This document shows, piece after piece, positions 1 to 11,249 of a stretch of DNA of 64,000 nt. Every line of letters begins with the position of its first letter. Position 1 is the stretch's first letter. The notes under the pieces were generated by a model. It ran no database searches. It was not told the origin of the DNA and was given only the letters and a program-made list of their open reading frames with translations. The stretch spans positions 1,042,303 through 1,106,302 of the forward strand of contig JAZAYU010000061.1 of NCBI GenBank assembly GCA_038501625.1, written 5' to 3'. Source of the DNA: Corbicula japonica. Taxonomy: Eukaryota > Mollusca > Bivalvia > Venerida > Cyrenidae. Made by a program: the position numbers and the translations under genes.

Positions 1-214
1 GGAAAAACTTTTCTCTTGGCTGAGTAGAGAGAGAAGTTCTGGATATTTGGAAACTTTTTCTTTGTTACAAGGCTGATTTGGGGACATGATCGCTGACTAG
101 ACTTATCAAGGTTTAACATTTAGTTGAATTCATCATGTAAAAATCTCAATGACTTGTTCATGATGTTTTCAAACAGGATTGTGTGGATACAGATTTTGTT
201 TGTATATATTGCAG
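1..214 (+). other. Intron of the Rubicon-homology gene (partial)
   Basis: This is the 3' part of an intron whose 5' end lies outside the window. It ends in a usable acceptor (TATATTGCAG, last base 214) directly before an open zinc-domain exon. I see no exon in it. Confidence 0.6.
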
Positions 215-1229
215 GATTTACTTCAAGTACCAAGTGGAGCACTGGCTAGCAGTATTAAGAAAGTGATAAAGTTTGCCACCAAACATGTATATAGTTGTAG
301 ACTTTGTAGTCAGAAAGGTTTCATCTGTGAACTTTGCAACATTCCAAAGGTCATCTACGCTTTTGAAGTGGACTCTACTTACAGGGTAACTCTTGCAATT
401 AACTATTAGTGATGTTTGTGCCATTTGGTAGCCATAAAAAGTCACTCCGTACATTCAATCAGTGCTTCTTTAATTACCCCCTTTGAAAGTCATTTGAGCA
501 CAATATTTATATTTGTGTAAATATTAAGTTGCGCTCAACTCAGGGCTTGGCCATGTGAACAGTAATGTTCATTCCCGTTACTGCTCATGAACAGGCTCAA
601 TCAAGTCTGCAATATTTTCATATTTGTTGTGTTTGGTTGGCTTTCACATTTTTTTTTCATTTTGTTGCATTACAACTTTTTTTTTTCATAACAGTTATAT
701 GAGAGAAATTGAAAGGATATTACGTGATCATTTATTTTTGGCGTCATTTTACTTTTTTGTTCAACTTTTACACAGTTGATAAAGTGTAGAATACTGTGAT
801 GTCATATGTCATATGAGTTTAAATTGTGTGAATTTGGTGCAAGGTTGAATGTGCAAATTTAAAAGCCAGAGATATTGAACCTTGTAATAATATGTGTTAA
901 TAACATGAATGTCATTGCTGCATATGCATGAAAATAAGTCCAAGCAAAATTATATGATACCATAGTATAGTCTTTCGCTAGATGACTGTTTTGAAGTTTA
1001 TAAAACAAGTGGTATTCTTGAATTTATAATGCATTTTTTGTACTGTGTTAACTACAAAGTTGTTTTCCGCTTTCAGTGTCCACAATGTAAGACTGTCTTC
1101 CACAAAGAATGTAAAACTGACAACCGGCCATGTCCAAAGTGTCAGCGCCGAATCAACAGACAGATTTTCACAGGTGACTCTGACACACCACTTACACCTG
1201 TGTACGACCTTCAGACAGTAGAACAGTGA
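215..1229 (+). CDS. Rubicon-homology zinc-binding domain protein, DEF8-like, 3' end (last two exons)
   Basis: Two exons, 215-385 and 1077-1229, join in phase 0 (donor AGG|gtaact, acceptor ctttcag|TGT) and end at TGA 1227-1229. Together they give about 107 residues of a C-terminal Cys-rich domain: [19 protein letters not shown], then VIYAFE, then [12 protein letters not shown] and CPKCQRR. The ladder CxxC, CxxC, CxxC, FHxxC, CPxC is the zinc-binding signature of the Rubicon-homology domain shared by RUBCN, RUBCNL/Pacer, PLEKHM1/3 and DEF8. These proteins act on Rab7-positive late endosomes, lysosomes and autophagosomes. Spacing and wording look closest to DEF8 (HxxxCxLCxQKGFICExCN with FHxEC). 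The N-terminal part is outside the window, so the exact paralogue is inferred. The last ~20 residues after the final Cys pair ([13 protein letters not shown]...) are an unrecognised tail. Confidence 0.75.
386..1076 (+). other. Last intron of the DEF8-like gene
   Basis: GT (gtaact, 386) to AG (ctttcag, 1076). Positions about 538-650 contain an inverted relative of a segment seen at 17200-17300 and 19480-19600 (a TGAACAGTAAT...ATGAACAGGCTCAATC block), so an old dispersed repeat sits here. No coding signal was seen. Confidence 0.6.
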
Positions 1230-1401
1230 TCAATGTGTTGGTGACGGAAGAACATGGTGCTAGAAGTTTCAAATTTATAACTTTATTTGAGATAGGATCT
1301 TGGGTACAAAATGTGACAATTTTATGAACACTTAATTTATTTTTGCCTCTACAGTAAAACCCCTCATTAAGACAGGGTTACATAATTTATTTTTTGCAAC
1401 A

Positions 1402-1946
1402 TACCGTATAATGGGTTATTTTCGTGAGCATAATATTTTCGCTACTTTCGCGATCGTCGTGAATTCGCTAAAATAATAAACGCCAAAAATTCCCAACTTT
1501 ACTTTGGCGAAGTGCAATGCTGATGAGCGATACTTAATAATCTGTTTGAAAAAGCTTTATTATCATCCCAGGCAGCGGGCTAAAGTTTAATTATTGCTTC
1601 ATAGTCTATATCTGCGGTGGTCACTGTCATTATTCGGTCGATAAAAACATTATCACCTTTGTTATTAAAACGGATGTCAATTATGCTACGGACAATTTGA
1701 TTTATAATTATAGTTTGTTAAATGCACAGCTTTCACACCATAGCAAACACTTCTTCTAATAATACTTAATTTTTACACCTGTTCATCTGGTGGCACAGGA
1801 TTACAAAAGAGCAATATGAAAGCACTGGAAATGTAAAAACGCGAAAATTCTGCGGCCACAAATTCGTTAAAATTACAACCGCGAAAATTTAAATTATGGC
1901 AAAATCGCGAAAATTTTCGATCGCGAAAATAACCCATTATACGGTA
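1402..1946. mobile_element. TA-flanked MITE with long terminal inverted repeats
   Basis: Both ends carry the same inverted sequence, starting ACCGTATAATGGGTTATTTT on the left and reading its complement on the right (1920-1946). A TA dinucleotide flanks each end, as for Tc1/mariner-type insertion. The interior repeats GCGAAAAT-type words and has no ORF. It lies just downstream of the DEF8-like stop codon and is nested next to a second MITE that starts at 1961. Confidence 0.75.
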
Positions 1947-1956
1947 TATACATATA

Positions 1957-2369
1957 CAGTAAACCGCTCATTGAGACCAGCCTTAAATTGAGACCACCCC
2001 CATAATAAGACCACTGTTTAAAAGTCCCTTTTAACCCTTTCCTGTACAGACACACCTTTATTGCTAGGGCGAACAGTTTAGATCCAGATCAGCCGGCACG
2101 TCCGTGCCGTCTGATCAGGATCTAAACTGTTCGCTTTTTGATTCATTATCTTATTTCTGACCAAAATGCGACCAGTGCAGATCCTGATCAGACGGCACAG
2201 ATGTGCCGGCTGATCTGGATCTACACTGGGCGCACATGCGTAAAAATGCGTATCTAAACAGGAAAGGGTTAAGAGTTCTGCAATATTTTCAACAAATTAA
2301 GACCGTCCCAATGTTAAGACCATTTTAGTCCGGTCTAAGAGGTAGTCTCAATAGTGAGGTTTCACTGTA
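1957..2369. mobile_element. mariner-like MITE (CAGTAAACC...GGTTTCACTG), interrupted
   Basis: The left end reads TACAGTAAACCGCTCATTGA and the right end TAGTGAGGTTTCACTGTA; these are imperfect inverted repeats with TA on the outside. Both arms carry a diverged 'GAGACC / AAGACC' motif in opposite orientation. A TTAA-type MITE (2031-2272) interrupts it. A second piece of the same left end lies at about 1352-1380 (CAGTAAAACCCCTCATTAAG). Confidence 0.65.
2031..2272. mobile_element. TTAA-type double-hairpin MITE, copy 1
   Basis: Reference copy of the commonest family in the window. It is about 240 bp, flanked by TTAA on both sides, with terminal inverted repeats CCCTTTCCT...AGGAAAGGG. Inside are two separate palindromes: one built on GATCCAGATCAGCCGGCAC and its complement, the other on GATCCTGATCAGACGGCAC and its complement. 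They are joined by a spacer near TTATTTCTGACC. No ORF is present. The TTAA target suggests a piggyBac- or Kolobok-like transposase acting in trans; this is inference. Confidence 0.85.
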
Positions 2370-2599
2370 TTTCTCAAATCGATTTCAGTTGTACATGTAC
2401 TACCACAGTTAATCTAGTATCATGCAGATTTTCTTATACTTACCATCTAGTTGACAAGAACTGCAAGATATATTAGACCATATGGAAACATTACCTATAA
2501 TGTTACTCTGCCTTCAATTCATGTAAGTTTTTCTAAAAGATATCAAAATATTATGATTTCGTGGTATTAAATTTTCTGATAGGGGAAATAAGAACAGAT

Positions 2600-2842
2600 T
2601 TAACCCTTCCTTCCATAGATACACCTTTATTGCATGGGCGAACATTTTAGATCCAGATCAGCCCCCCACATCTGTGCTGTCTGATCAGGATCTAAACTGT
2701 TTGCTTTTTGATTCATTAGGTTATTTCTGACAAAAATGCAACCAGTGCTGATCCTGATCAGACAGCATGGATGTGCCAGCTAATCTGGATCTACACTTGT
2801 CGCACATGCGTAAAAATGCTTATATATGGAGGAAAGAGTTAA
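2600..2842. mobile_element. TTAA-type double-hairpin MITE, copy 2
   Basis: TTAACCCTTCCTTCCATAG at the left, TATGGAGGAAAGAGTTAA at the right, with the same two internal palindromes. Confidence 0.85.
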
Positions 2843-2862
2843 ATAATGTTGGACACTATTGC

Positions 2863-3098
2863 TAACCCTTTACTTCATATAAGCTGGTTTTAGCACATGT
2901 GCATTCTGAATCACCTGATCAGCTGGCATGTCCATGCTGCTGAGCATGATCTACACCTTTAGCTTCTTGATCATAAATAACCTAATGGATAAAAATACAA
3001 ACAGTGTAGATCTTCATCAAATTGCAGAGATATGCCTGCTGATCTGGATCTACACTGATTGCCCATTGATAGCCATATTGCATGGAGTAAAGGGTTAA
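2863..3098. mobile_element. TTAA-type double-hairpin MITE, diverged subfamily
   Basis: Ends CTAACCCTTTACTTCAT and CATGGAGTAAAGGGTTAA; internal palindromes are weaker. The GGAGTAAAGGG end marks a subfamily distinct from the GGAGGAAAGGG copies. Confidence 0.65.
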
Positions 3099-3117
3099 GA
3101 GAATTTCTTCTGGGTTG

Positions 3118-3255
3118 AAGGTTATAAAACTGAGATTGGAAACCAGTCTCACATCTCAAGGATCTGATTGGCTGAAATGGCGACTGGTCGCCATTTCAGC
3201 CAATCAGATGCTTGAGATTTGAGACTGGTTTCCATGCTCAGTTTTATAACCTTGG
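3118..3255. mobile_element. ~140-bp palindromic foldback element, copy 1
   Basis: Almost the whole element folds on itself. The outer arms are AAGGTTATAAAACTGAGATT and its complement, and the centre is GGCTGAAATGGCGACTGG meeting its complement. It contains ATTGG and CCAAT in inverted pairs. Six more copies or parts occur in the window. It has no ORF. Confidence 0.8.
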
Positions 3256-3283
3256 GCACAGATTATTGGAAACCACCTCAAGC

Positions 3284-3488
3284 TTAACACTTTACTCCAT
3301 ATATTCGCATCTTTACCCATGTGCCATCTGATCTGGATCTGCACTGGTCCAATCTTGGTTAGAAATAATCTAATAAATCTGAAAGCAAACATTGTAGATC
3401 CTGATCAAATAGCACAGAAGTATTGGCTTATCTAGATCTACTATTTATGCACATGCGATAAAATGCATTTATATGGTGTAAAGGGTCA
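3284..3488. mobile_element. TTAA-type MITE, diverged copy
   Basis: TTAACACTTTACTCCATAT at the left and TATGGTGTAAAGGGTCAA at the right, with degraded GATCTGGATCTGCACTGG palindromes. Confidence 0.6.
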
Positions 3489-3554
3489 ATTTTTTAAGAA
3501 AAAACAAAACAAAAAGAAATTTTTACAGGTACCGACTTTTGAGAAACTGAAGAT

Positions 3555-3738
3555 TTAACCCTTTCCTCCACAGACATACCTTTATTGCATGGGCGAACAG
3601 TTTAGATCCAGATCAGCCATTTCTGACCTAAATGCGAACAGTGCAGATTCTGATCAGATGGCACGGATGTGCCGGCTGATCTGGATCTACACTGGTCGCA
3701 CATGTGTAAAGATGTGTATATACGGAGGAAAGGGTTAA
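3555..3738. mobile_element. TTAA-type MITE with internal deletion
   Basis: Good ends (TTAACCCTTTCCTCCACAG / ACGGAGGAAAGGGTTAA), but only about 184 bp long: the distal half of the first hairpin is missing. Confidence 0.8.
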
Positions 3739-3819
3739 ATGAAGTTTGAATGAAGCTGCAGTCCTGAACAGGAAATATGGTACATGACTATGTTGACTTG
3801 ATCTTGTATTTTTATTGTT

Positions 3820-4061
3820 TTAACCCTTTCCTCCATAAATACTCATTTTTATGCATATTTGACCAGTGTAGATCCATACCAGCCAGTGAATCCATGCCGT
3901 CTGATCAGGATCTGCACTGGTTGCCTTTTGGTCTGAAATAACCTAACAAATCAAAAAGCAAACAGTTTAGATCATGATCAAACAGCACAGATGTGCTGGC
4001 TGATCTGGATCTATACTGTTCGCCTATCCAATTAAGGTGTCTCTATGGAGGAAAGGGATTA
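3820..4061. mobile_element. TTAA-type double-hairpin MITE, copy
   Basis: TTAACCCTTTCCTCCATAAA at the left and CTATGGAGGAAAGGGATTA at the right; both internal palindromes are recognisable. Confidence 0.8.
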
Positions 4062-4080
4062 TGGAACCAAAACTATGCCT

Positions 4081-4215
4081 AAGATCATAAAACTAAATCT
4101 TGAGACCAGTCTTATATCTCAAGCAACTGATCGGCTGATTTGGCGACTGGTTGCCATTTCAGCCAATCTGATGCTTGAGATTTAAGGCTGGTCTCCAATC
4201 TTAGATTAATGATCT
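4081..4215. mobile_element. Palindromic foldback element, diverged copy
   Basis: Same central palindrome (GGCGACTGGTTGCCATTTCAG) as the element at 3118, with mutated outer arms (AAGATCATAAAACTAAATC). Confidence 0.65.
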
Positions 4216-4450
4216 TCAGTTTTGAGCTCTTGTCTTTATACCGAATACATTTTCGTTACTGAGGCATGGAGTTAGACACTTTCTAAATGATGTGTATGTA
4301 GATTTATGTCATCATCTAATATTGAGAATGTAAGTTTGTTAAAGTTAGATTGTTTATTTATTGCTGTGTTCTCAGAAAATATATATTTCAGTTAAAATTA
4401 TATTTAATAAACTGTTATTTAAATACTGTGATATTCAATGATGTATATAT

Positions 4451-5130
4451 GAGTAAACCCTTTATTCCATATATACACATTTTATTGTATACTGAACAAA
4501 AATAAAAAGTATCCACTTTTTATGCTTATATTCTCATAAACATATTTTCGTTTACTCAGGAACGCTTTGAATGATGTTTTGTTAGTTAATCTCAGTTGTT
4601 TTCAAGTTAAATTGTTCATGAATAAAAACTTCCACACCAAGACCTGAGAAACTGCCAATCGAATAACAATTAATCATAGATTACAAAACACTACATATTC
4701 AATTTAAAGGGAGGTAATTGGAAATGGTTGGAATTTCTAGCGTTGTTTATCGAGGACCATTACAAATTTTGTGTTATTGGTGAATATTTTGTGATTTTAT
4801 TTATCCACAAGAGGCAGAGAGAGTGATTCAATTCAAATAAATGTGAATATTTCAAAGAATCGCTAACATTTTACTGAAACCCTTATTATAACAAAGGGAA
4901 AGATAACTAAGTTGTGGCTGCAGATTTTCAAGAATACTTAAACCCTTTGTAATGATAACAGACAAGCAAATTTGTACACATATAGAATTTTGAGTTTTCG
5001 TTTTCAAATTTTACAAAGTTTAAAATAGGAAAGTGGATACATTGTACTTTTTATTTTTGTTGAGTATATGTGCTGCCTCAGGTCAGGATCTACTCTGTTT
5101 GCACATGTGATAAAACCTGAAGTTAAGGGT
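4451..5130. mobile_element. TTAA-type MITE split by a TA-flanked MITE
   Basis: The left part (4451-4489, AAACCCTTTATTCCATATAT) and right part (5067-5130, ending GAAGTTAAGGGTTT) look like one old TTAA-family copy. A second element (about 4490-5066) with inverted ends ACTGAACAAAAATAAAAAGT / ACTTTTTATTTTTGTTGAGT and outer TA splits it. The nesting is inferred from the order of ends. Confidence 0.55.
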
Positions 5131-5689
5131 TTCAAGAGAGTTAATTGGCAAAATAGAAATTAACTGTTTTATCTGATAGACACCATTCTTGCTAAATAAA
5201 ACTTTGTATGAAAATTATTGTCACGAACAAGAGCTAAATTTTCTTGTGACACAGTGTCAAATTGTAGTATCCCTATTTATCTTGATGTAAGTTGTGATAT
5301 TCATTAAATTGAGTTTTCATATCATTTCATATTATGACAAAAAAAATTTATTTTCATCTAAAATAATTTGACAAATAAAAATGAAAGGAGATTGACCAAA
5401 TAGTATGAAAAACAAAAAAAAAACCTTTAACTTTTGATGCTCAGACACCCTAGAATTAAGGGAGACATATGAAAGGTCTGCTTTTTGTATTTTAATCTTT
5501 TCTTGTCTGTGATTGTGGTTTATTAATTAAGATTCTAATCAACAGACACTGGAAAGTCCACAGTCCACCTTCTTTTTGAAACTATCAAACAATTTAAAAC
5601 TTGTTGGTAGGAAGAATGGCATGTTGTGTTTGTGTTAATTTTTATGCCATAAATATATGAATCTTTGAAAGTTATTTAAACATGCAGTG
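5131..5689. other. Intergenic, nothing recognised
   Basis: AT-rich sequence with poly-A and poly-T runs. I see no gene, no clear inverted ends and no tandem repeat here. Confidence 0.4.
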
Positions 5690-6522
5690 TGCAATAAATT
5701 ATGACAAATGGGTGTTTGTTGGTGCTGTTTTTGTGTTGCTCTTTTAAAGAACAAAGATTTAAACATCCAATATGCAATAAATTATGACAAATGGGTGTTT
5801 GTTGGTGCTGTTTTTGTGTTGCTCTTTCAAAGAACAAAGATACATAGGAACCACTTTGTCAGTCAGTCCTTCTGTCCATTACAAAAACTTAATATTGCCA
5901 TTTCTTAGTATTTCTTCATCTAACAACAGGGTCTTTATGAGGTCAAAATTTTAAGGTCAAGATATTACATGTATTTGATAGAGTTATGCACTTTTTGATA
6001 CTTGGATTTTGTTACAAAAATGGCTATTTTGCCATTTCTTAATAGTTTGTATCAGTCAAATTATACTACATTGTTGAGTTGATAACATAGTTTTTAGGTC
6101 AAGGTGATATTTTACAGAGTTCTGTCCCTTTTTATACTTGGATTTTGTTGCAAAAACTTAACATTGGCTATCACTTTGCCATTTTTTTATATTTTTTCAC
6201 CAAACTTTAAAATTATATTGCTTAGGACTGCATGGTCATGCTTATGTCATTTTTTTAGGTCAAGATCACATTTGGTGGAGTTTTTTTGTACTTGGGATAT
6301 TTTATTCTGACATTATAATATACCAGAAAGTGAGACAAGAGTTCAACTGAATACTCATCTAGTTAAATCTGGTCAAGCTCACTTGTGATGCTCAGGCCAG
6401 AAACTAGAAGTGTTGTTAAGTCAGAGGTCTGTATGACATTTCTGTGTGGATTTTTCTACCTTTAATTTCAAGTATTCAAAAATCAGGTGAGCGATATAGA
6501 GCCATTTGACCCTCTTGTTTCA
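5690..6522. repeat. Degenerate pearl-like repeat remnant with an 80-bp direct duplication
   Basis: A block starting TGCAATAAATTATGACAAAT occurs twice, 80 bp apart (about 5690 and 5771). Further on, GAGTTATGCA, AAGGTCAAG and the end AGGTGAGCGATATAGAGCCA...CCTCTTGTTT (6485-6521) match the tail of the large array at 57238-58944. This is an eroded member of that class. Confidence 0.5.
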
Positions 6523-7200
6523 ACTTTAAAAGGTTCAATTTTGCATGCAAGCAGGTTCATACCCATAACTTTAATGCTACTTTTACTATAGCTTTAAAAC
6601 CTTGTGCTGGGGGTAGGGAAGGATCAGAGGTAGTCCCCTCTCTCCTTCCCCTTTTTAAATTGTTTTGTTTTATTAGCTTATAAGGCTATTTTAATATAGA
6701 AAAAAGGTATAAAACAATTAATATTGCCATAAGCTTTGATAAGACATGATGAGTGATTAAGAGGCAGGGAGGTGAAATGAGTGTGGGATCAGGGGTGCCT
6801 GGACTGGGTCCCCGTCCCAAATAAAAAAAATGTTTGTTTTTTTTAATATTTTTTTTCTTACTAAAGCCTGTACTCAAACCAACTCAAACAGTGGGTGAGG
6901 ACCTATCCACCACCCTTCTCTTTTCCCCTAAAAAAAATCGTTGTACCTTTTAAATGTTTAAACCCACACAAATGTTCAGAGGGGATGGGTGGGGAAAGAT
7001 CAGGTGTACTCCATCGCCTTTTTGTTTTATTTAAAAGTAAGCAAGACACTCGTAATGTATAATACCCAGATCAGGAATGTCATGTCTTAGACTCTTACTC
7101 CGTTGTTATCAGAAAATATACAGACATGCGCAGTGAAATAGTCAAGTCATGTCTTGGACCGTGATCTGTATTTTGTATACATCTGATGACTGGTCCCCGA
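6523..7200. other. Intergenic with repeated GGGGATGGG/GGATCAG-type words
   Basis: Loosely repeated segments (AAACC...GGGGTAGGGAAGGATCAG...CCTTTTT at 6598-6660 and a similar one at 6960-7025) suggest an old degenerate tandem repeat. No gene is recognised. Confidence 0.35.
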
Positions 7201-7306
7201 GCCAATTTACCACAAAAAAGAGTTCGTATAGAAGGTTGTGGCACCAGCTTCCTCTCACGAACGCTTGTTTTAAGCGGACGACACAGCAGACGGAACAGAC
7301 TGCAGG
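7200..7306 (+). other. Candidate non-coding first exon of the SIX6OS1-like gene
   Basis: A locally CpG-richer stretch (ACGAACGC, AAGCGGACGACAC) ends in a strong donor, CTGCAGG|gtgagt (GT at 307-308). The next gene needs an upstream exon because its ATG exon begins at an acceptor (tctcttctag, 12404). Joining these two is inference; the exon's 5' end is unknown. Confidence 0.35.
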
Positions 7307-7620
7307 GTGAGTTCTGATAGGACCGAATAATGTGAATTCAGCAAGAATTAATTTGGTTCACATGGCAAAATTACTTACACACCATTAAATTATGTTTCAC
7401 ATACTAAAAATAATTAAAGGAGGTTGATTATCTACCATTTTCAAAAACACCATTTTTCATGAAAGCGCTCATGTCGGTTGTCTCTGTGAAATCCTATTTT
7501 CACAAAAAATTGTTTTATTTATACACCCGAGGAGAAGCATATATGAATTGCACTGTCTGTCAGTCCAGTTCAATATTGTCCTTGCTTCATCGTTTAACTG
7601 CTGGGAGATTTCATTGAATC

Positions 7621-8156
7621 TTAAAGGCCCAATAAACTTGTCAAACAGCATATTTTTTATTAACCTAAACATTTTAGATTTCACCTGTATGCATAATAAC
7701 ACAAAAAATAACCTTACAATAAGAAAAGGGTATTATCTTATTGATTTGCAGCATGTTTTGCGGATCGTTTATCTTGTTTACAAAACAAACAGCGAATCTT
7801 TCGGAGCTGATTTTCGGCAACTATATTGGCAGGCGACGGTCGCTAATTATGCAACAGTGCATAAATTTATGACGTATTCCCCACTAAAAGCCGTTACCGG
7901 GATGACGTCACCGCATTCTGCGTTCTTACGGCCCACGTACGGAAAAAACCGATAACTTTTCGCCGAGTGATTGTAAACATTGGTTAGTAATTTGGTGGGC
8001 TACAAAAATACTGTTCGGACCGGGTCTCAGTCATTGGGGATTGTTTGAGAACATAAATATTTGGTCATTTATACTTCCTTTTGAAAAGGGTCAACGTGGT
8101 TAATTAATTTTCACAATGAAAAAAACAACGTTTTGACAAGTTTATTGGGCCTTTAA
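7621..8156. mobile_element. TTAA-flanked MITE with perfect 25-bp terminal inverted repeats
   Basis: Left TTAA then AGGCCCAATAAACTTGTC; right the exact complement GACAAGTTTATTGGGCCT then TTAA. The 528-bp interior is CpG-richer than its surroundings (7780-7980). It is open for about 135 codons on the + strand, but that protein resembles nothing and reads across the left end, so I do not call a gene. Kolobok- or piggyBac-like by target site. Confidence 0.8.
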
Positions 8157-9500
8157 GTTTAACCAGAATGTTTGACACGAAGCCTAGTTGTGAATGTTGT
8201 CTGATGTTTTGGCTCGGATTATTTTTGGCCGTTATGGGCCTTTGTCATTTTATTGTTTTGTCAATGCTTCATCACCAAAACCTCTTTGGGGGAACTCATT
8301 GAAACCAAAAAGGAATGTTTGTCACCAAGCCTTGTTGTGCATATCATCGGGCTCTTTTTGGCTATAATGCAGTTTACCGGTACAGATGTTTACGTAGAGC
8401 TAGCGTAATAATTATAGATCTATATTTAATGCAAGAGGGGATGTTGGGGCTGCAGCCCCCATTAACCTTATATTCTAAACTAACTGTTCAACGAATGAAT
8501 GAACTAAAATGCCAGCGGGGTTATTGGGCGACAACAACAAAGTTTACGTACCGGTTAAATGCAGGTGTCCCTTCTTTTTTTTTTTGGCAGAGGTAGGATG
8601 TTCCTTGCTGCAAACATGCCAGGTATCGAAAAATAATTAAGTGAGACTGGTGACATTTTTAAGTGAGATTTGAGCAAAAATAAGTGAGATTTTCTAAAGC
8701 GTGTCAAAACATGGTATATTTTAAATGTTCTTATATACCTTTACCTTTTTTATATAAAAAGTAAAGTCAACAGTCAGTTACATTACTTTAATGAAGTAAC
8801 AAGACAATTAAACACATTTTTTTAAATCAAATAAAATATTTGTGACTAAAAGCTTTATGCCACATTTATTTTAAAAATGTCCACTGAAAGTTCATACTAT
8901 TCAAGCCATTAGTTTTCCACTAAATGCAATTACTGACTTGGCATTTATGAAGAAAGTCTAGACTTGCATTTGCATAAAAATTATTCTTGTAGCTTTACAT
9001 AAAGGGGAAAGAAGGGCCCAAAAATTGACAAATCTTGTTTTTATTCACCTTGGATTAATGCTTCAACATGCCAATTAAAACCAAAACTCTTGACAATTTA
9101 CACCTTCAAAGTAATGCCCTTAGACGTTTACCCATCCATAGCCGAAAACTGTAACACTTGCATTGAAATTGTACCCCATCTGAGACATAAAGATGTTTGA
9201 GTAAACATATCAATTAATAAGAAAAGATAATTGAATTACGCCTTATCTAACATAGGATGTTAATCCATTGCCCCAGGGTAATTGCAGCAGATGAAATAAA
9301 CAAAATGTCATAATTTCCAATAATCACATTCACTGTCAATCAAGCGCTTTCATTTCGGCGATCCTCAGACTTTTTGGAGACATTGAAATTTGCCCTGCAG
9401 ATGACAATTTTTTTTAAAGAGAAATTATCAAAAATACGTGAGATTTTTGTTTTTATCTGTTAGACCGTGAGGGTGGGTGAAATTCTGTGAGTTTTTACCT
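8157..9500. other. Intergenic; possible element with GTGAGA/TGAGAC words
   Basis: CATGCCAGGTATCG (8616) and GTGAGACTTGGCATG (9507-9521) are short inverted words that may bound an old element. The motif AAGTGAGAT is repeated at 8640-8690 and in modified form at 9440-9510. Too weak to name. Confidence 0.25.
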
Positions 9501-9837
9501 CACGGCGTGAGACTTGGCATGTATGTTGCTGGTGCCACAGAAGTTAAATAAGCAGCAAAATAAGAATAAAAAAATAGCTCATGTTTCAACTTCAGGGCTT
9601 TTCATCAGAAAATTGAAGAGGCCCTGGCCTTTACAATTGGGAAATTTATGCGCAATAATTGTTTATTTTGGGAAAACAAAGTTAATTGAAAGATGGGTTC
9701 TACTTTATGAAATTGAATAGTAAAAGGTATTTTTAATTTAAATCTAATTTATTATGCACTTTATTTTCCAGACTTCAATTTTCAATCACTCCTCCCAGGA
9801 GTTTTAACCATTTTTGGACATCTTACCTAGCATTTTG

Positions 9838-11140
9838 CAGACATGGGGCGAATTAAATTTTAATGCTAATGCATTAATAATGCATTACTTTTTGTCAGTA
9901 ATGCAAGGTAATGATTAATGCAACAGATTTAGCATTATTTTAATGCTAATTTAATGCATTACCTATGCATAAATGCTGTAATGCTTAGCATTATTGAGCA
10001 TTAATTGAATTTTGTTTACTATTGGATTTGTTGATTCCTTTTATTAAATAATATTTATATTAACAGTAACCTTTTTATGCAACGATACTCCAAATATTTA
10101 GTATGTTACTAGTCTATTACATATCTTATTTATAGCAAGAGAAAAACATTAATATGACAGTTAAGTATTTTGATATGTGTTTACTATTAGTAAAACAAGA
10201 TACAGACTATAAGTGAAGTCTTAGAATCAGAATGTTGTAAAGTTTGAACATTTTTTATGATTAAGCAATGAGATCTTAAGCTAAGTTGTCTTCAGAAAAT
10301 GCTAAATTTAAAACAAATTAATAGCCAGTGATCTTTCAAGATCTGTCAACAAATACAGCACTTTTAAAACGTTTTACTGTACACATTCATTGGGACAAGA
10401 TATTTCCCACCAATTGTCAAACACTTGAATATTCCTGAAAATGTTACTGGTAGAAATTTGAAGTTCAGTGCAAAATACCAAAAATTGATGTTGTTCTGAG
10501 ATAAGATAGCATCGAAATCAAATTAAACCTTCAGACTTGCAAAAAACTCTTACTTTCACAATCAAATGAAGTTATTTTTCAAACCATTTATCCAAATTAT
10601 AGTTTTTTTATACTTACTAAATCATTGTCATTGTAAAAATATTAGAGGCTATGTAAGATTTCAGGAAATCAGCATATAATGCAGATGCAGGTGACATAAT
10701 GATTTGATTATTTAAGTTGGCAGTGTAGTCCTTTGTCAATACAACACTCTAAATGTGTGAAAACAGCAATGTCAAAGATAACCAAAGTGTGTAAAAAAGC
10801 TAAACCTGTATTAATCTATATGTACTGAGAATAGTTTTGTTGTAAGTTCTTGAGGTGTCACTTTAGATCTTCACACTTTCAGATTGATATTTTATATATT
10901 AAACTTTGGGGTGATTTTTTGGAAGATGATCCATTTTGTACATATACTGACAGTTGACTTTTTTTTCAGTTCACTTGTGAATAAAATAATGCTTAATTTA
11001 ATGCATTACTTTTTGAAATAATGCTAATTTAATGCATTACTTTCTCAAAATATAGTAATGCTAATTTAATTTAATGCACAGATTGGACAAATAATGCTAA
11101 TTTAATGCATTACTTTTAAAAATAATTCGCCCCATGTCTG
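9838..11140. mobile_element. Non-autonomous hAT-like transposon with 8-bp target duplication
   Basis: Terminal inverted repeats CAGACATGGGGCGAATT / AATTCGCCCCATGTCTG are perfect. Both sides are flanked by the 8-bp direct repeat GCATTTTG (9830-9837 and 11141-11148), the hallmark length for hAT insertion. Just inside each end the word TAATGCATTACTTTT recurs many times (9865-10010 and 10985-11115), like the subterminal transposase-binding motifs of hAT elements. The 1303-bp interior has no transposase ORF. Confidence 0.85.
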
Positions 11141-11249
11141 GCATTTTGGGAAGAGCTTCTGCCACCATTGGGAAAAATACTATATTTTTGGATGGGTAAG
11201 AGGTCTTTTATAGGCCTCTGTTATATAAGGATGAAAAGCCCTGAACTTT

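Noticed and set aside
7548..7955. 135-codon open frame
   Set aside because: It runs from unique sequence across the terminal repeat of a MITE into its interior; no homology is recognised.
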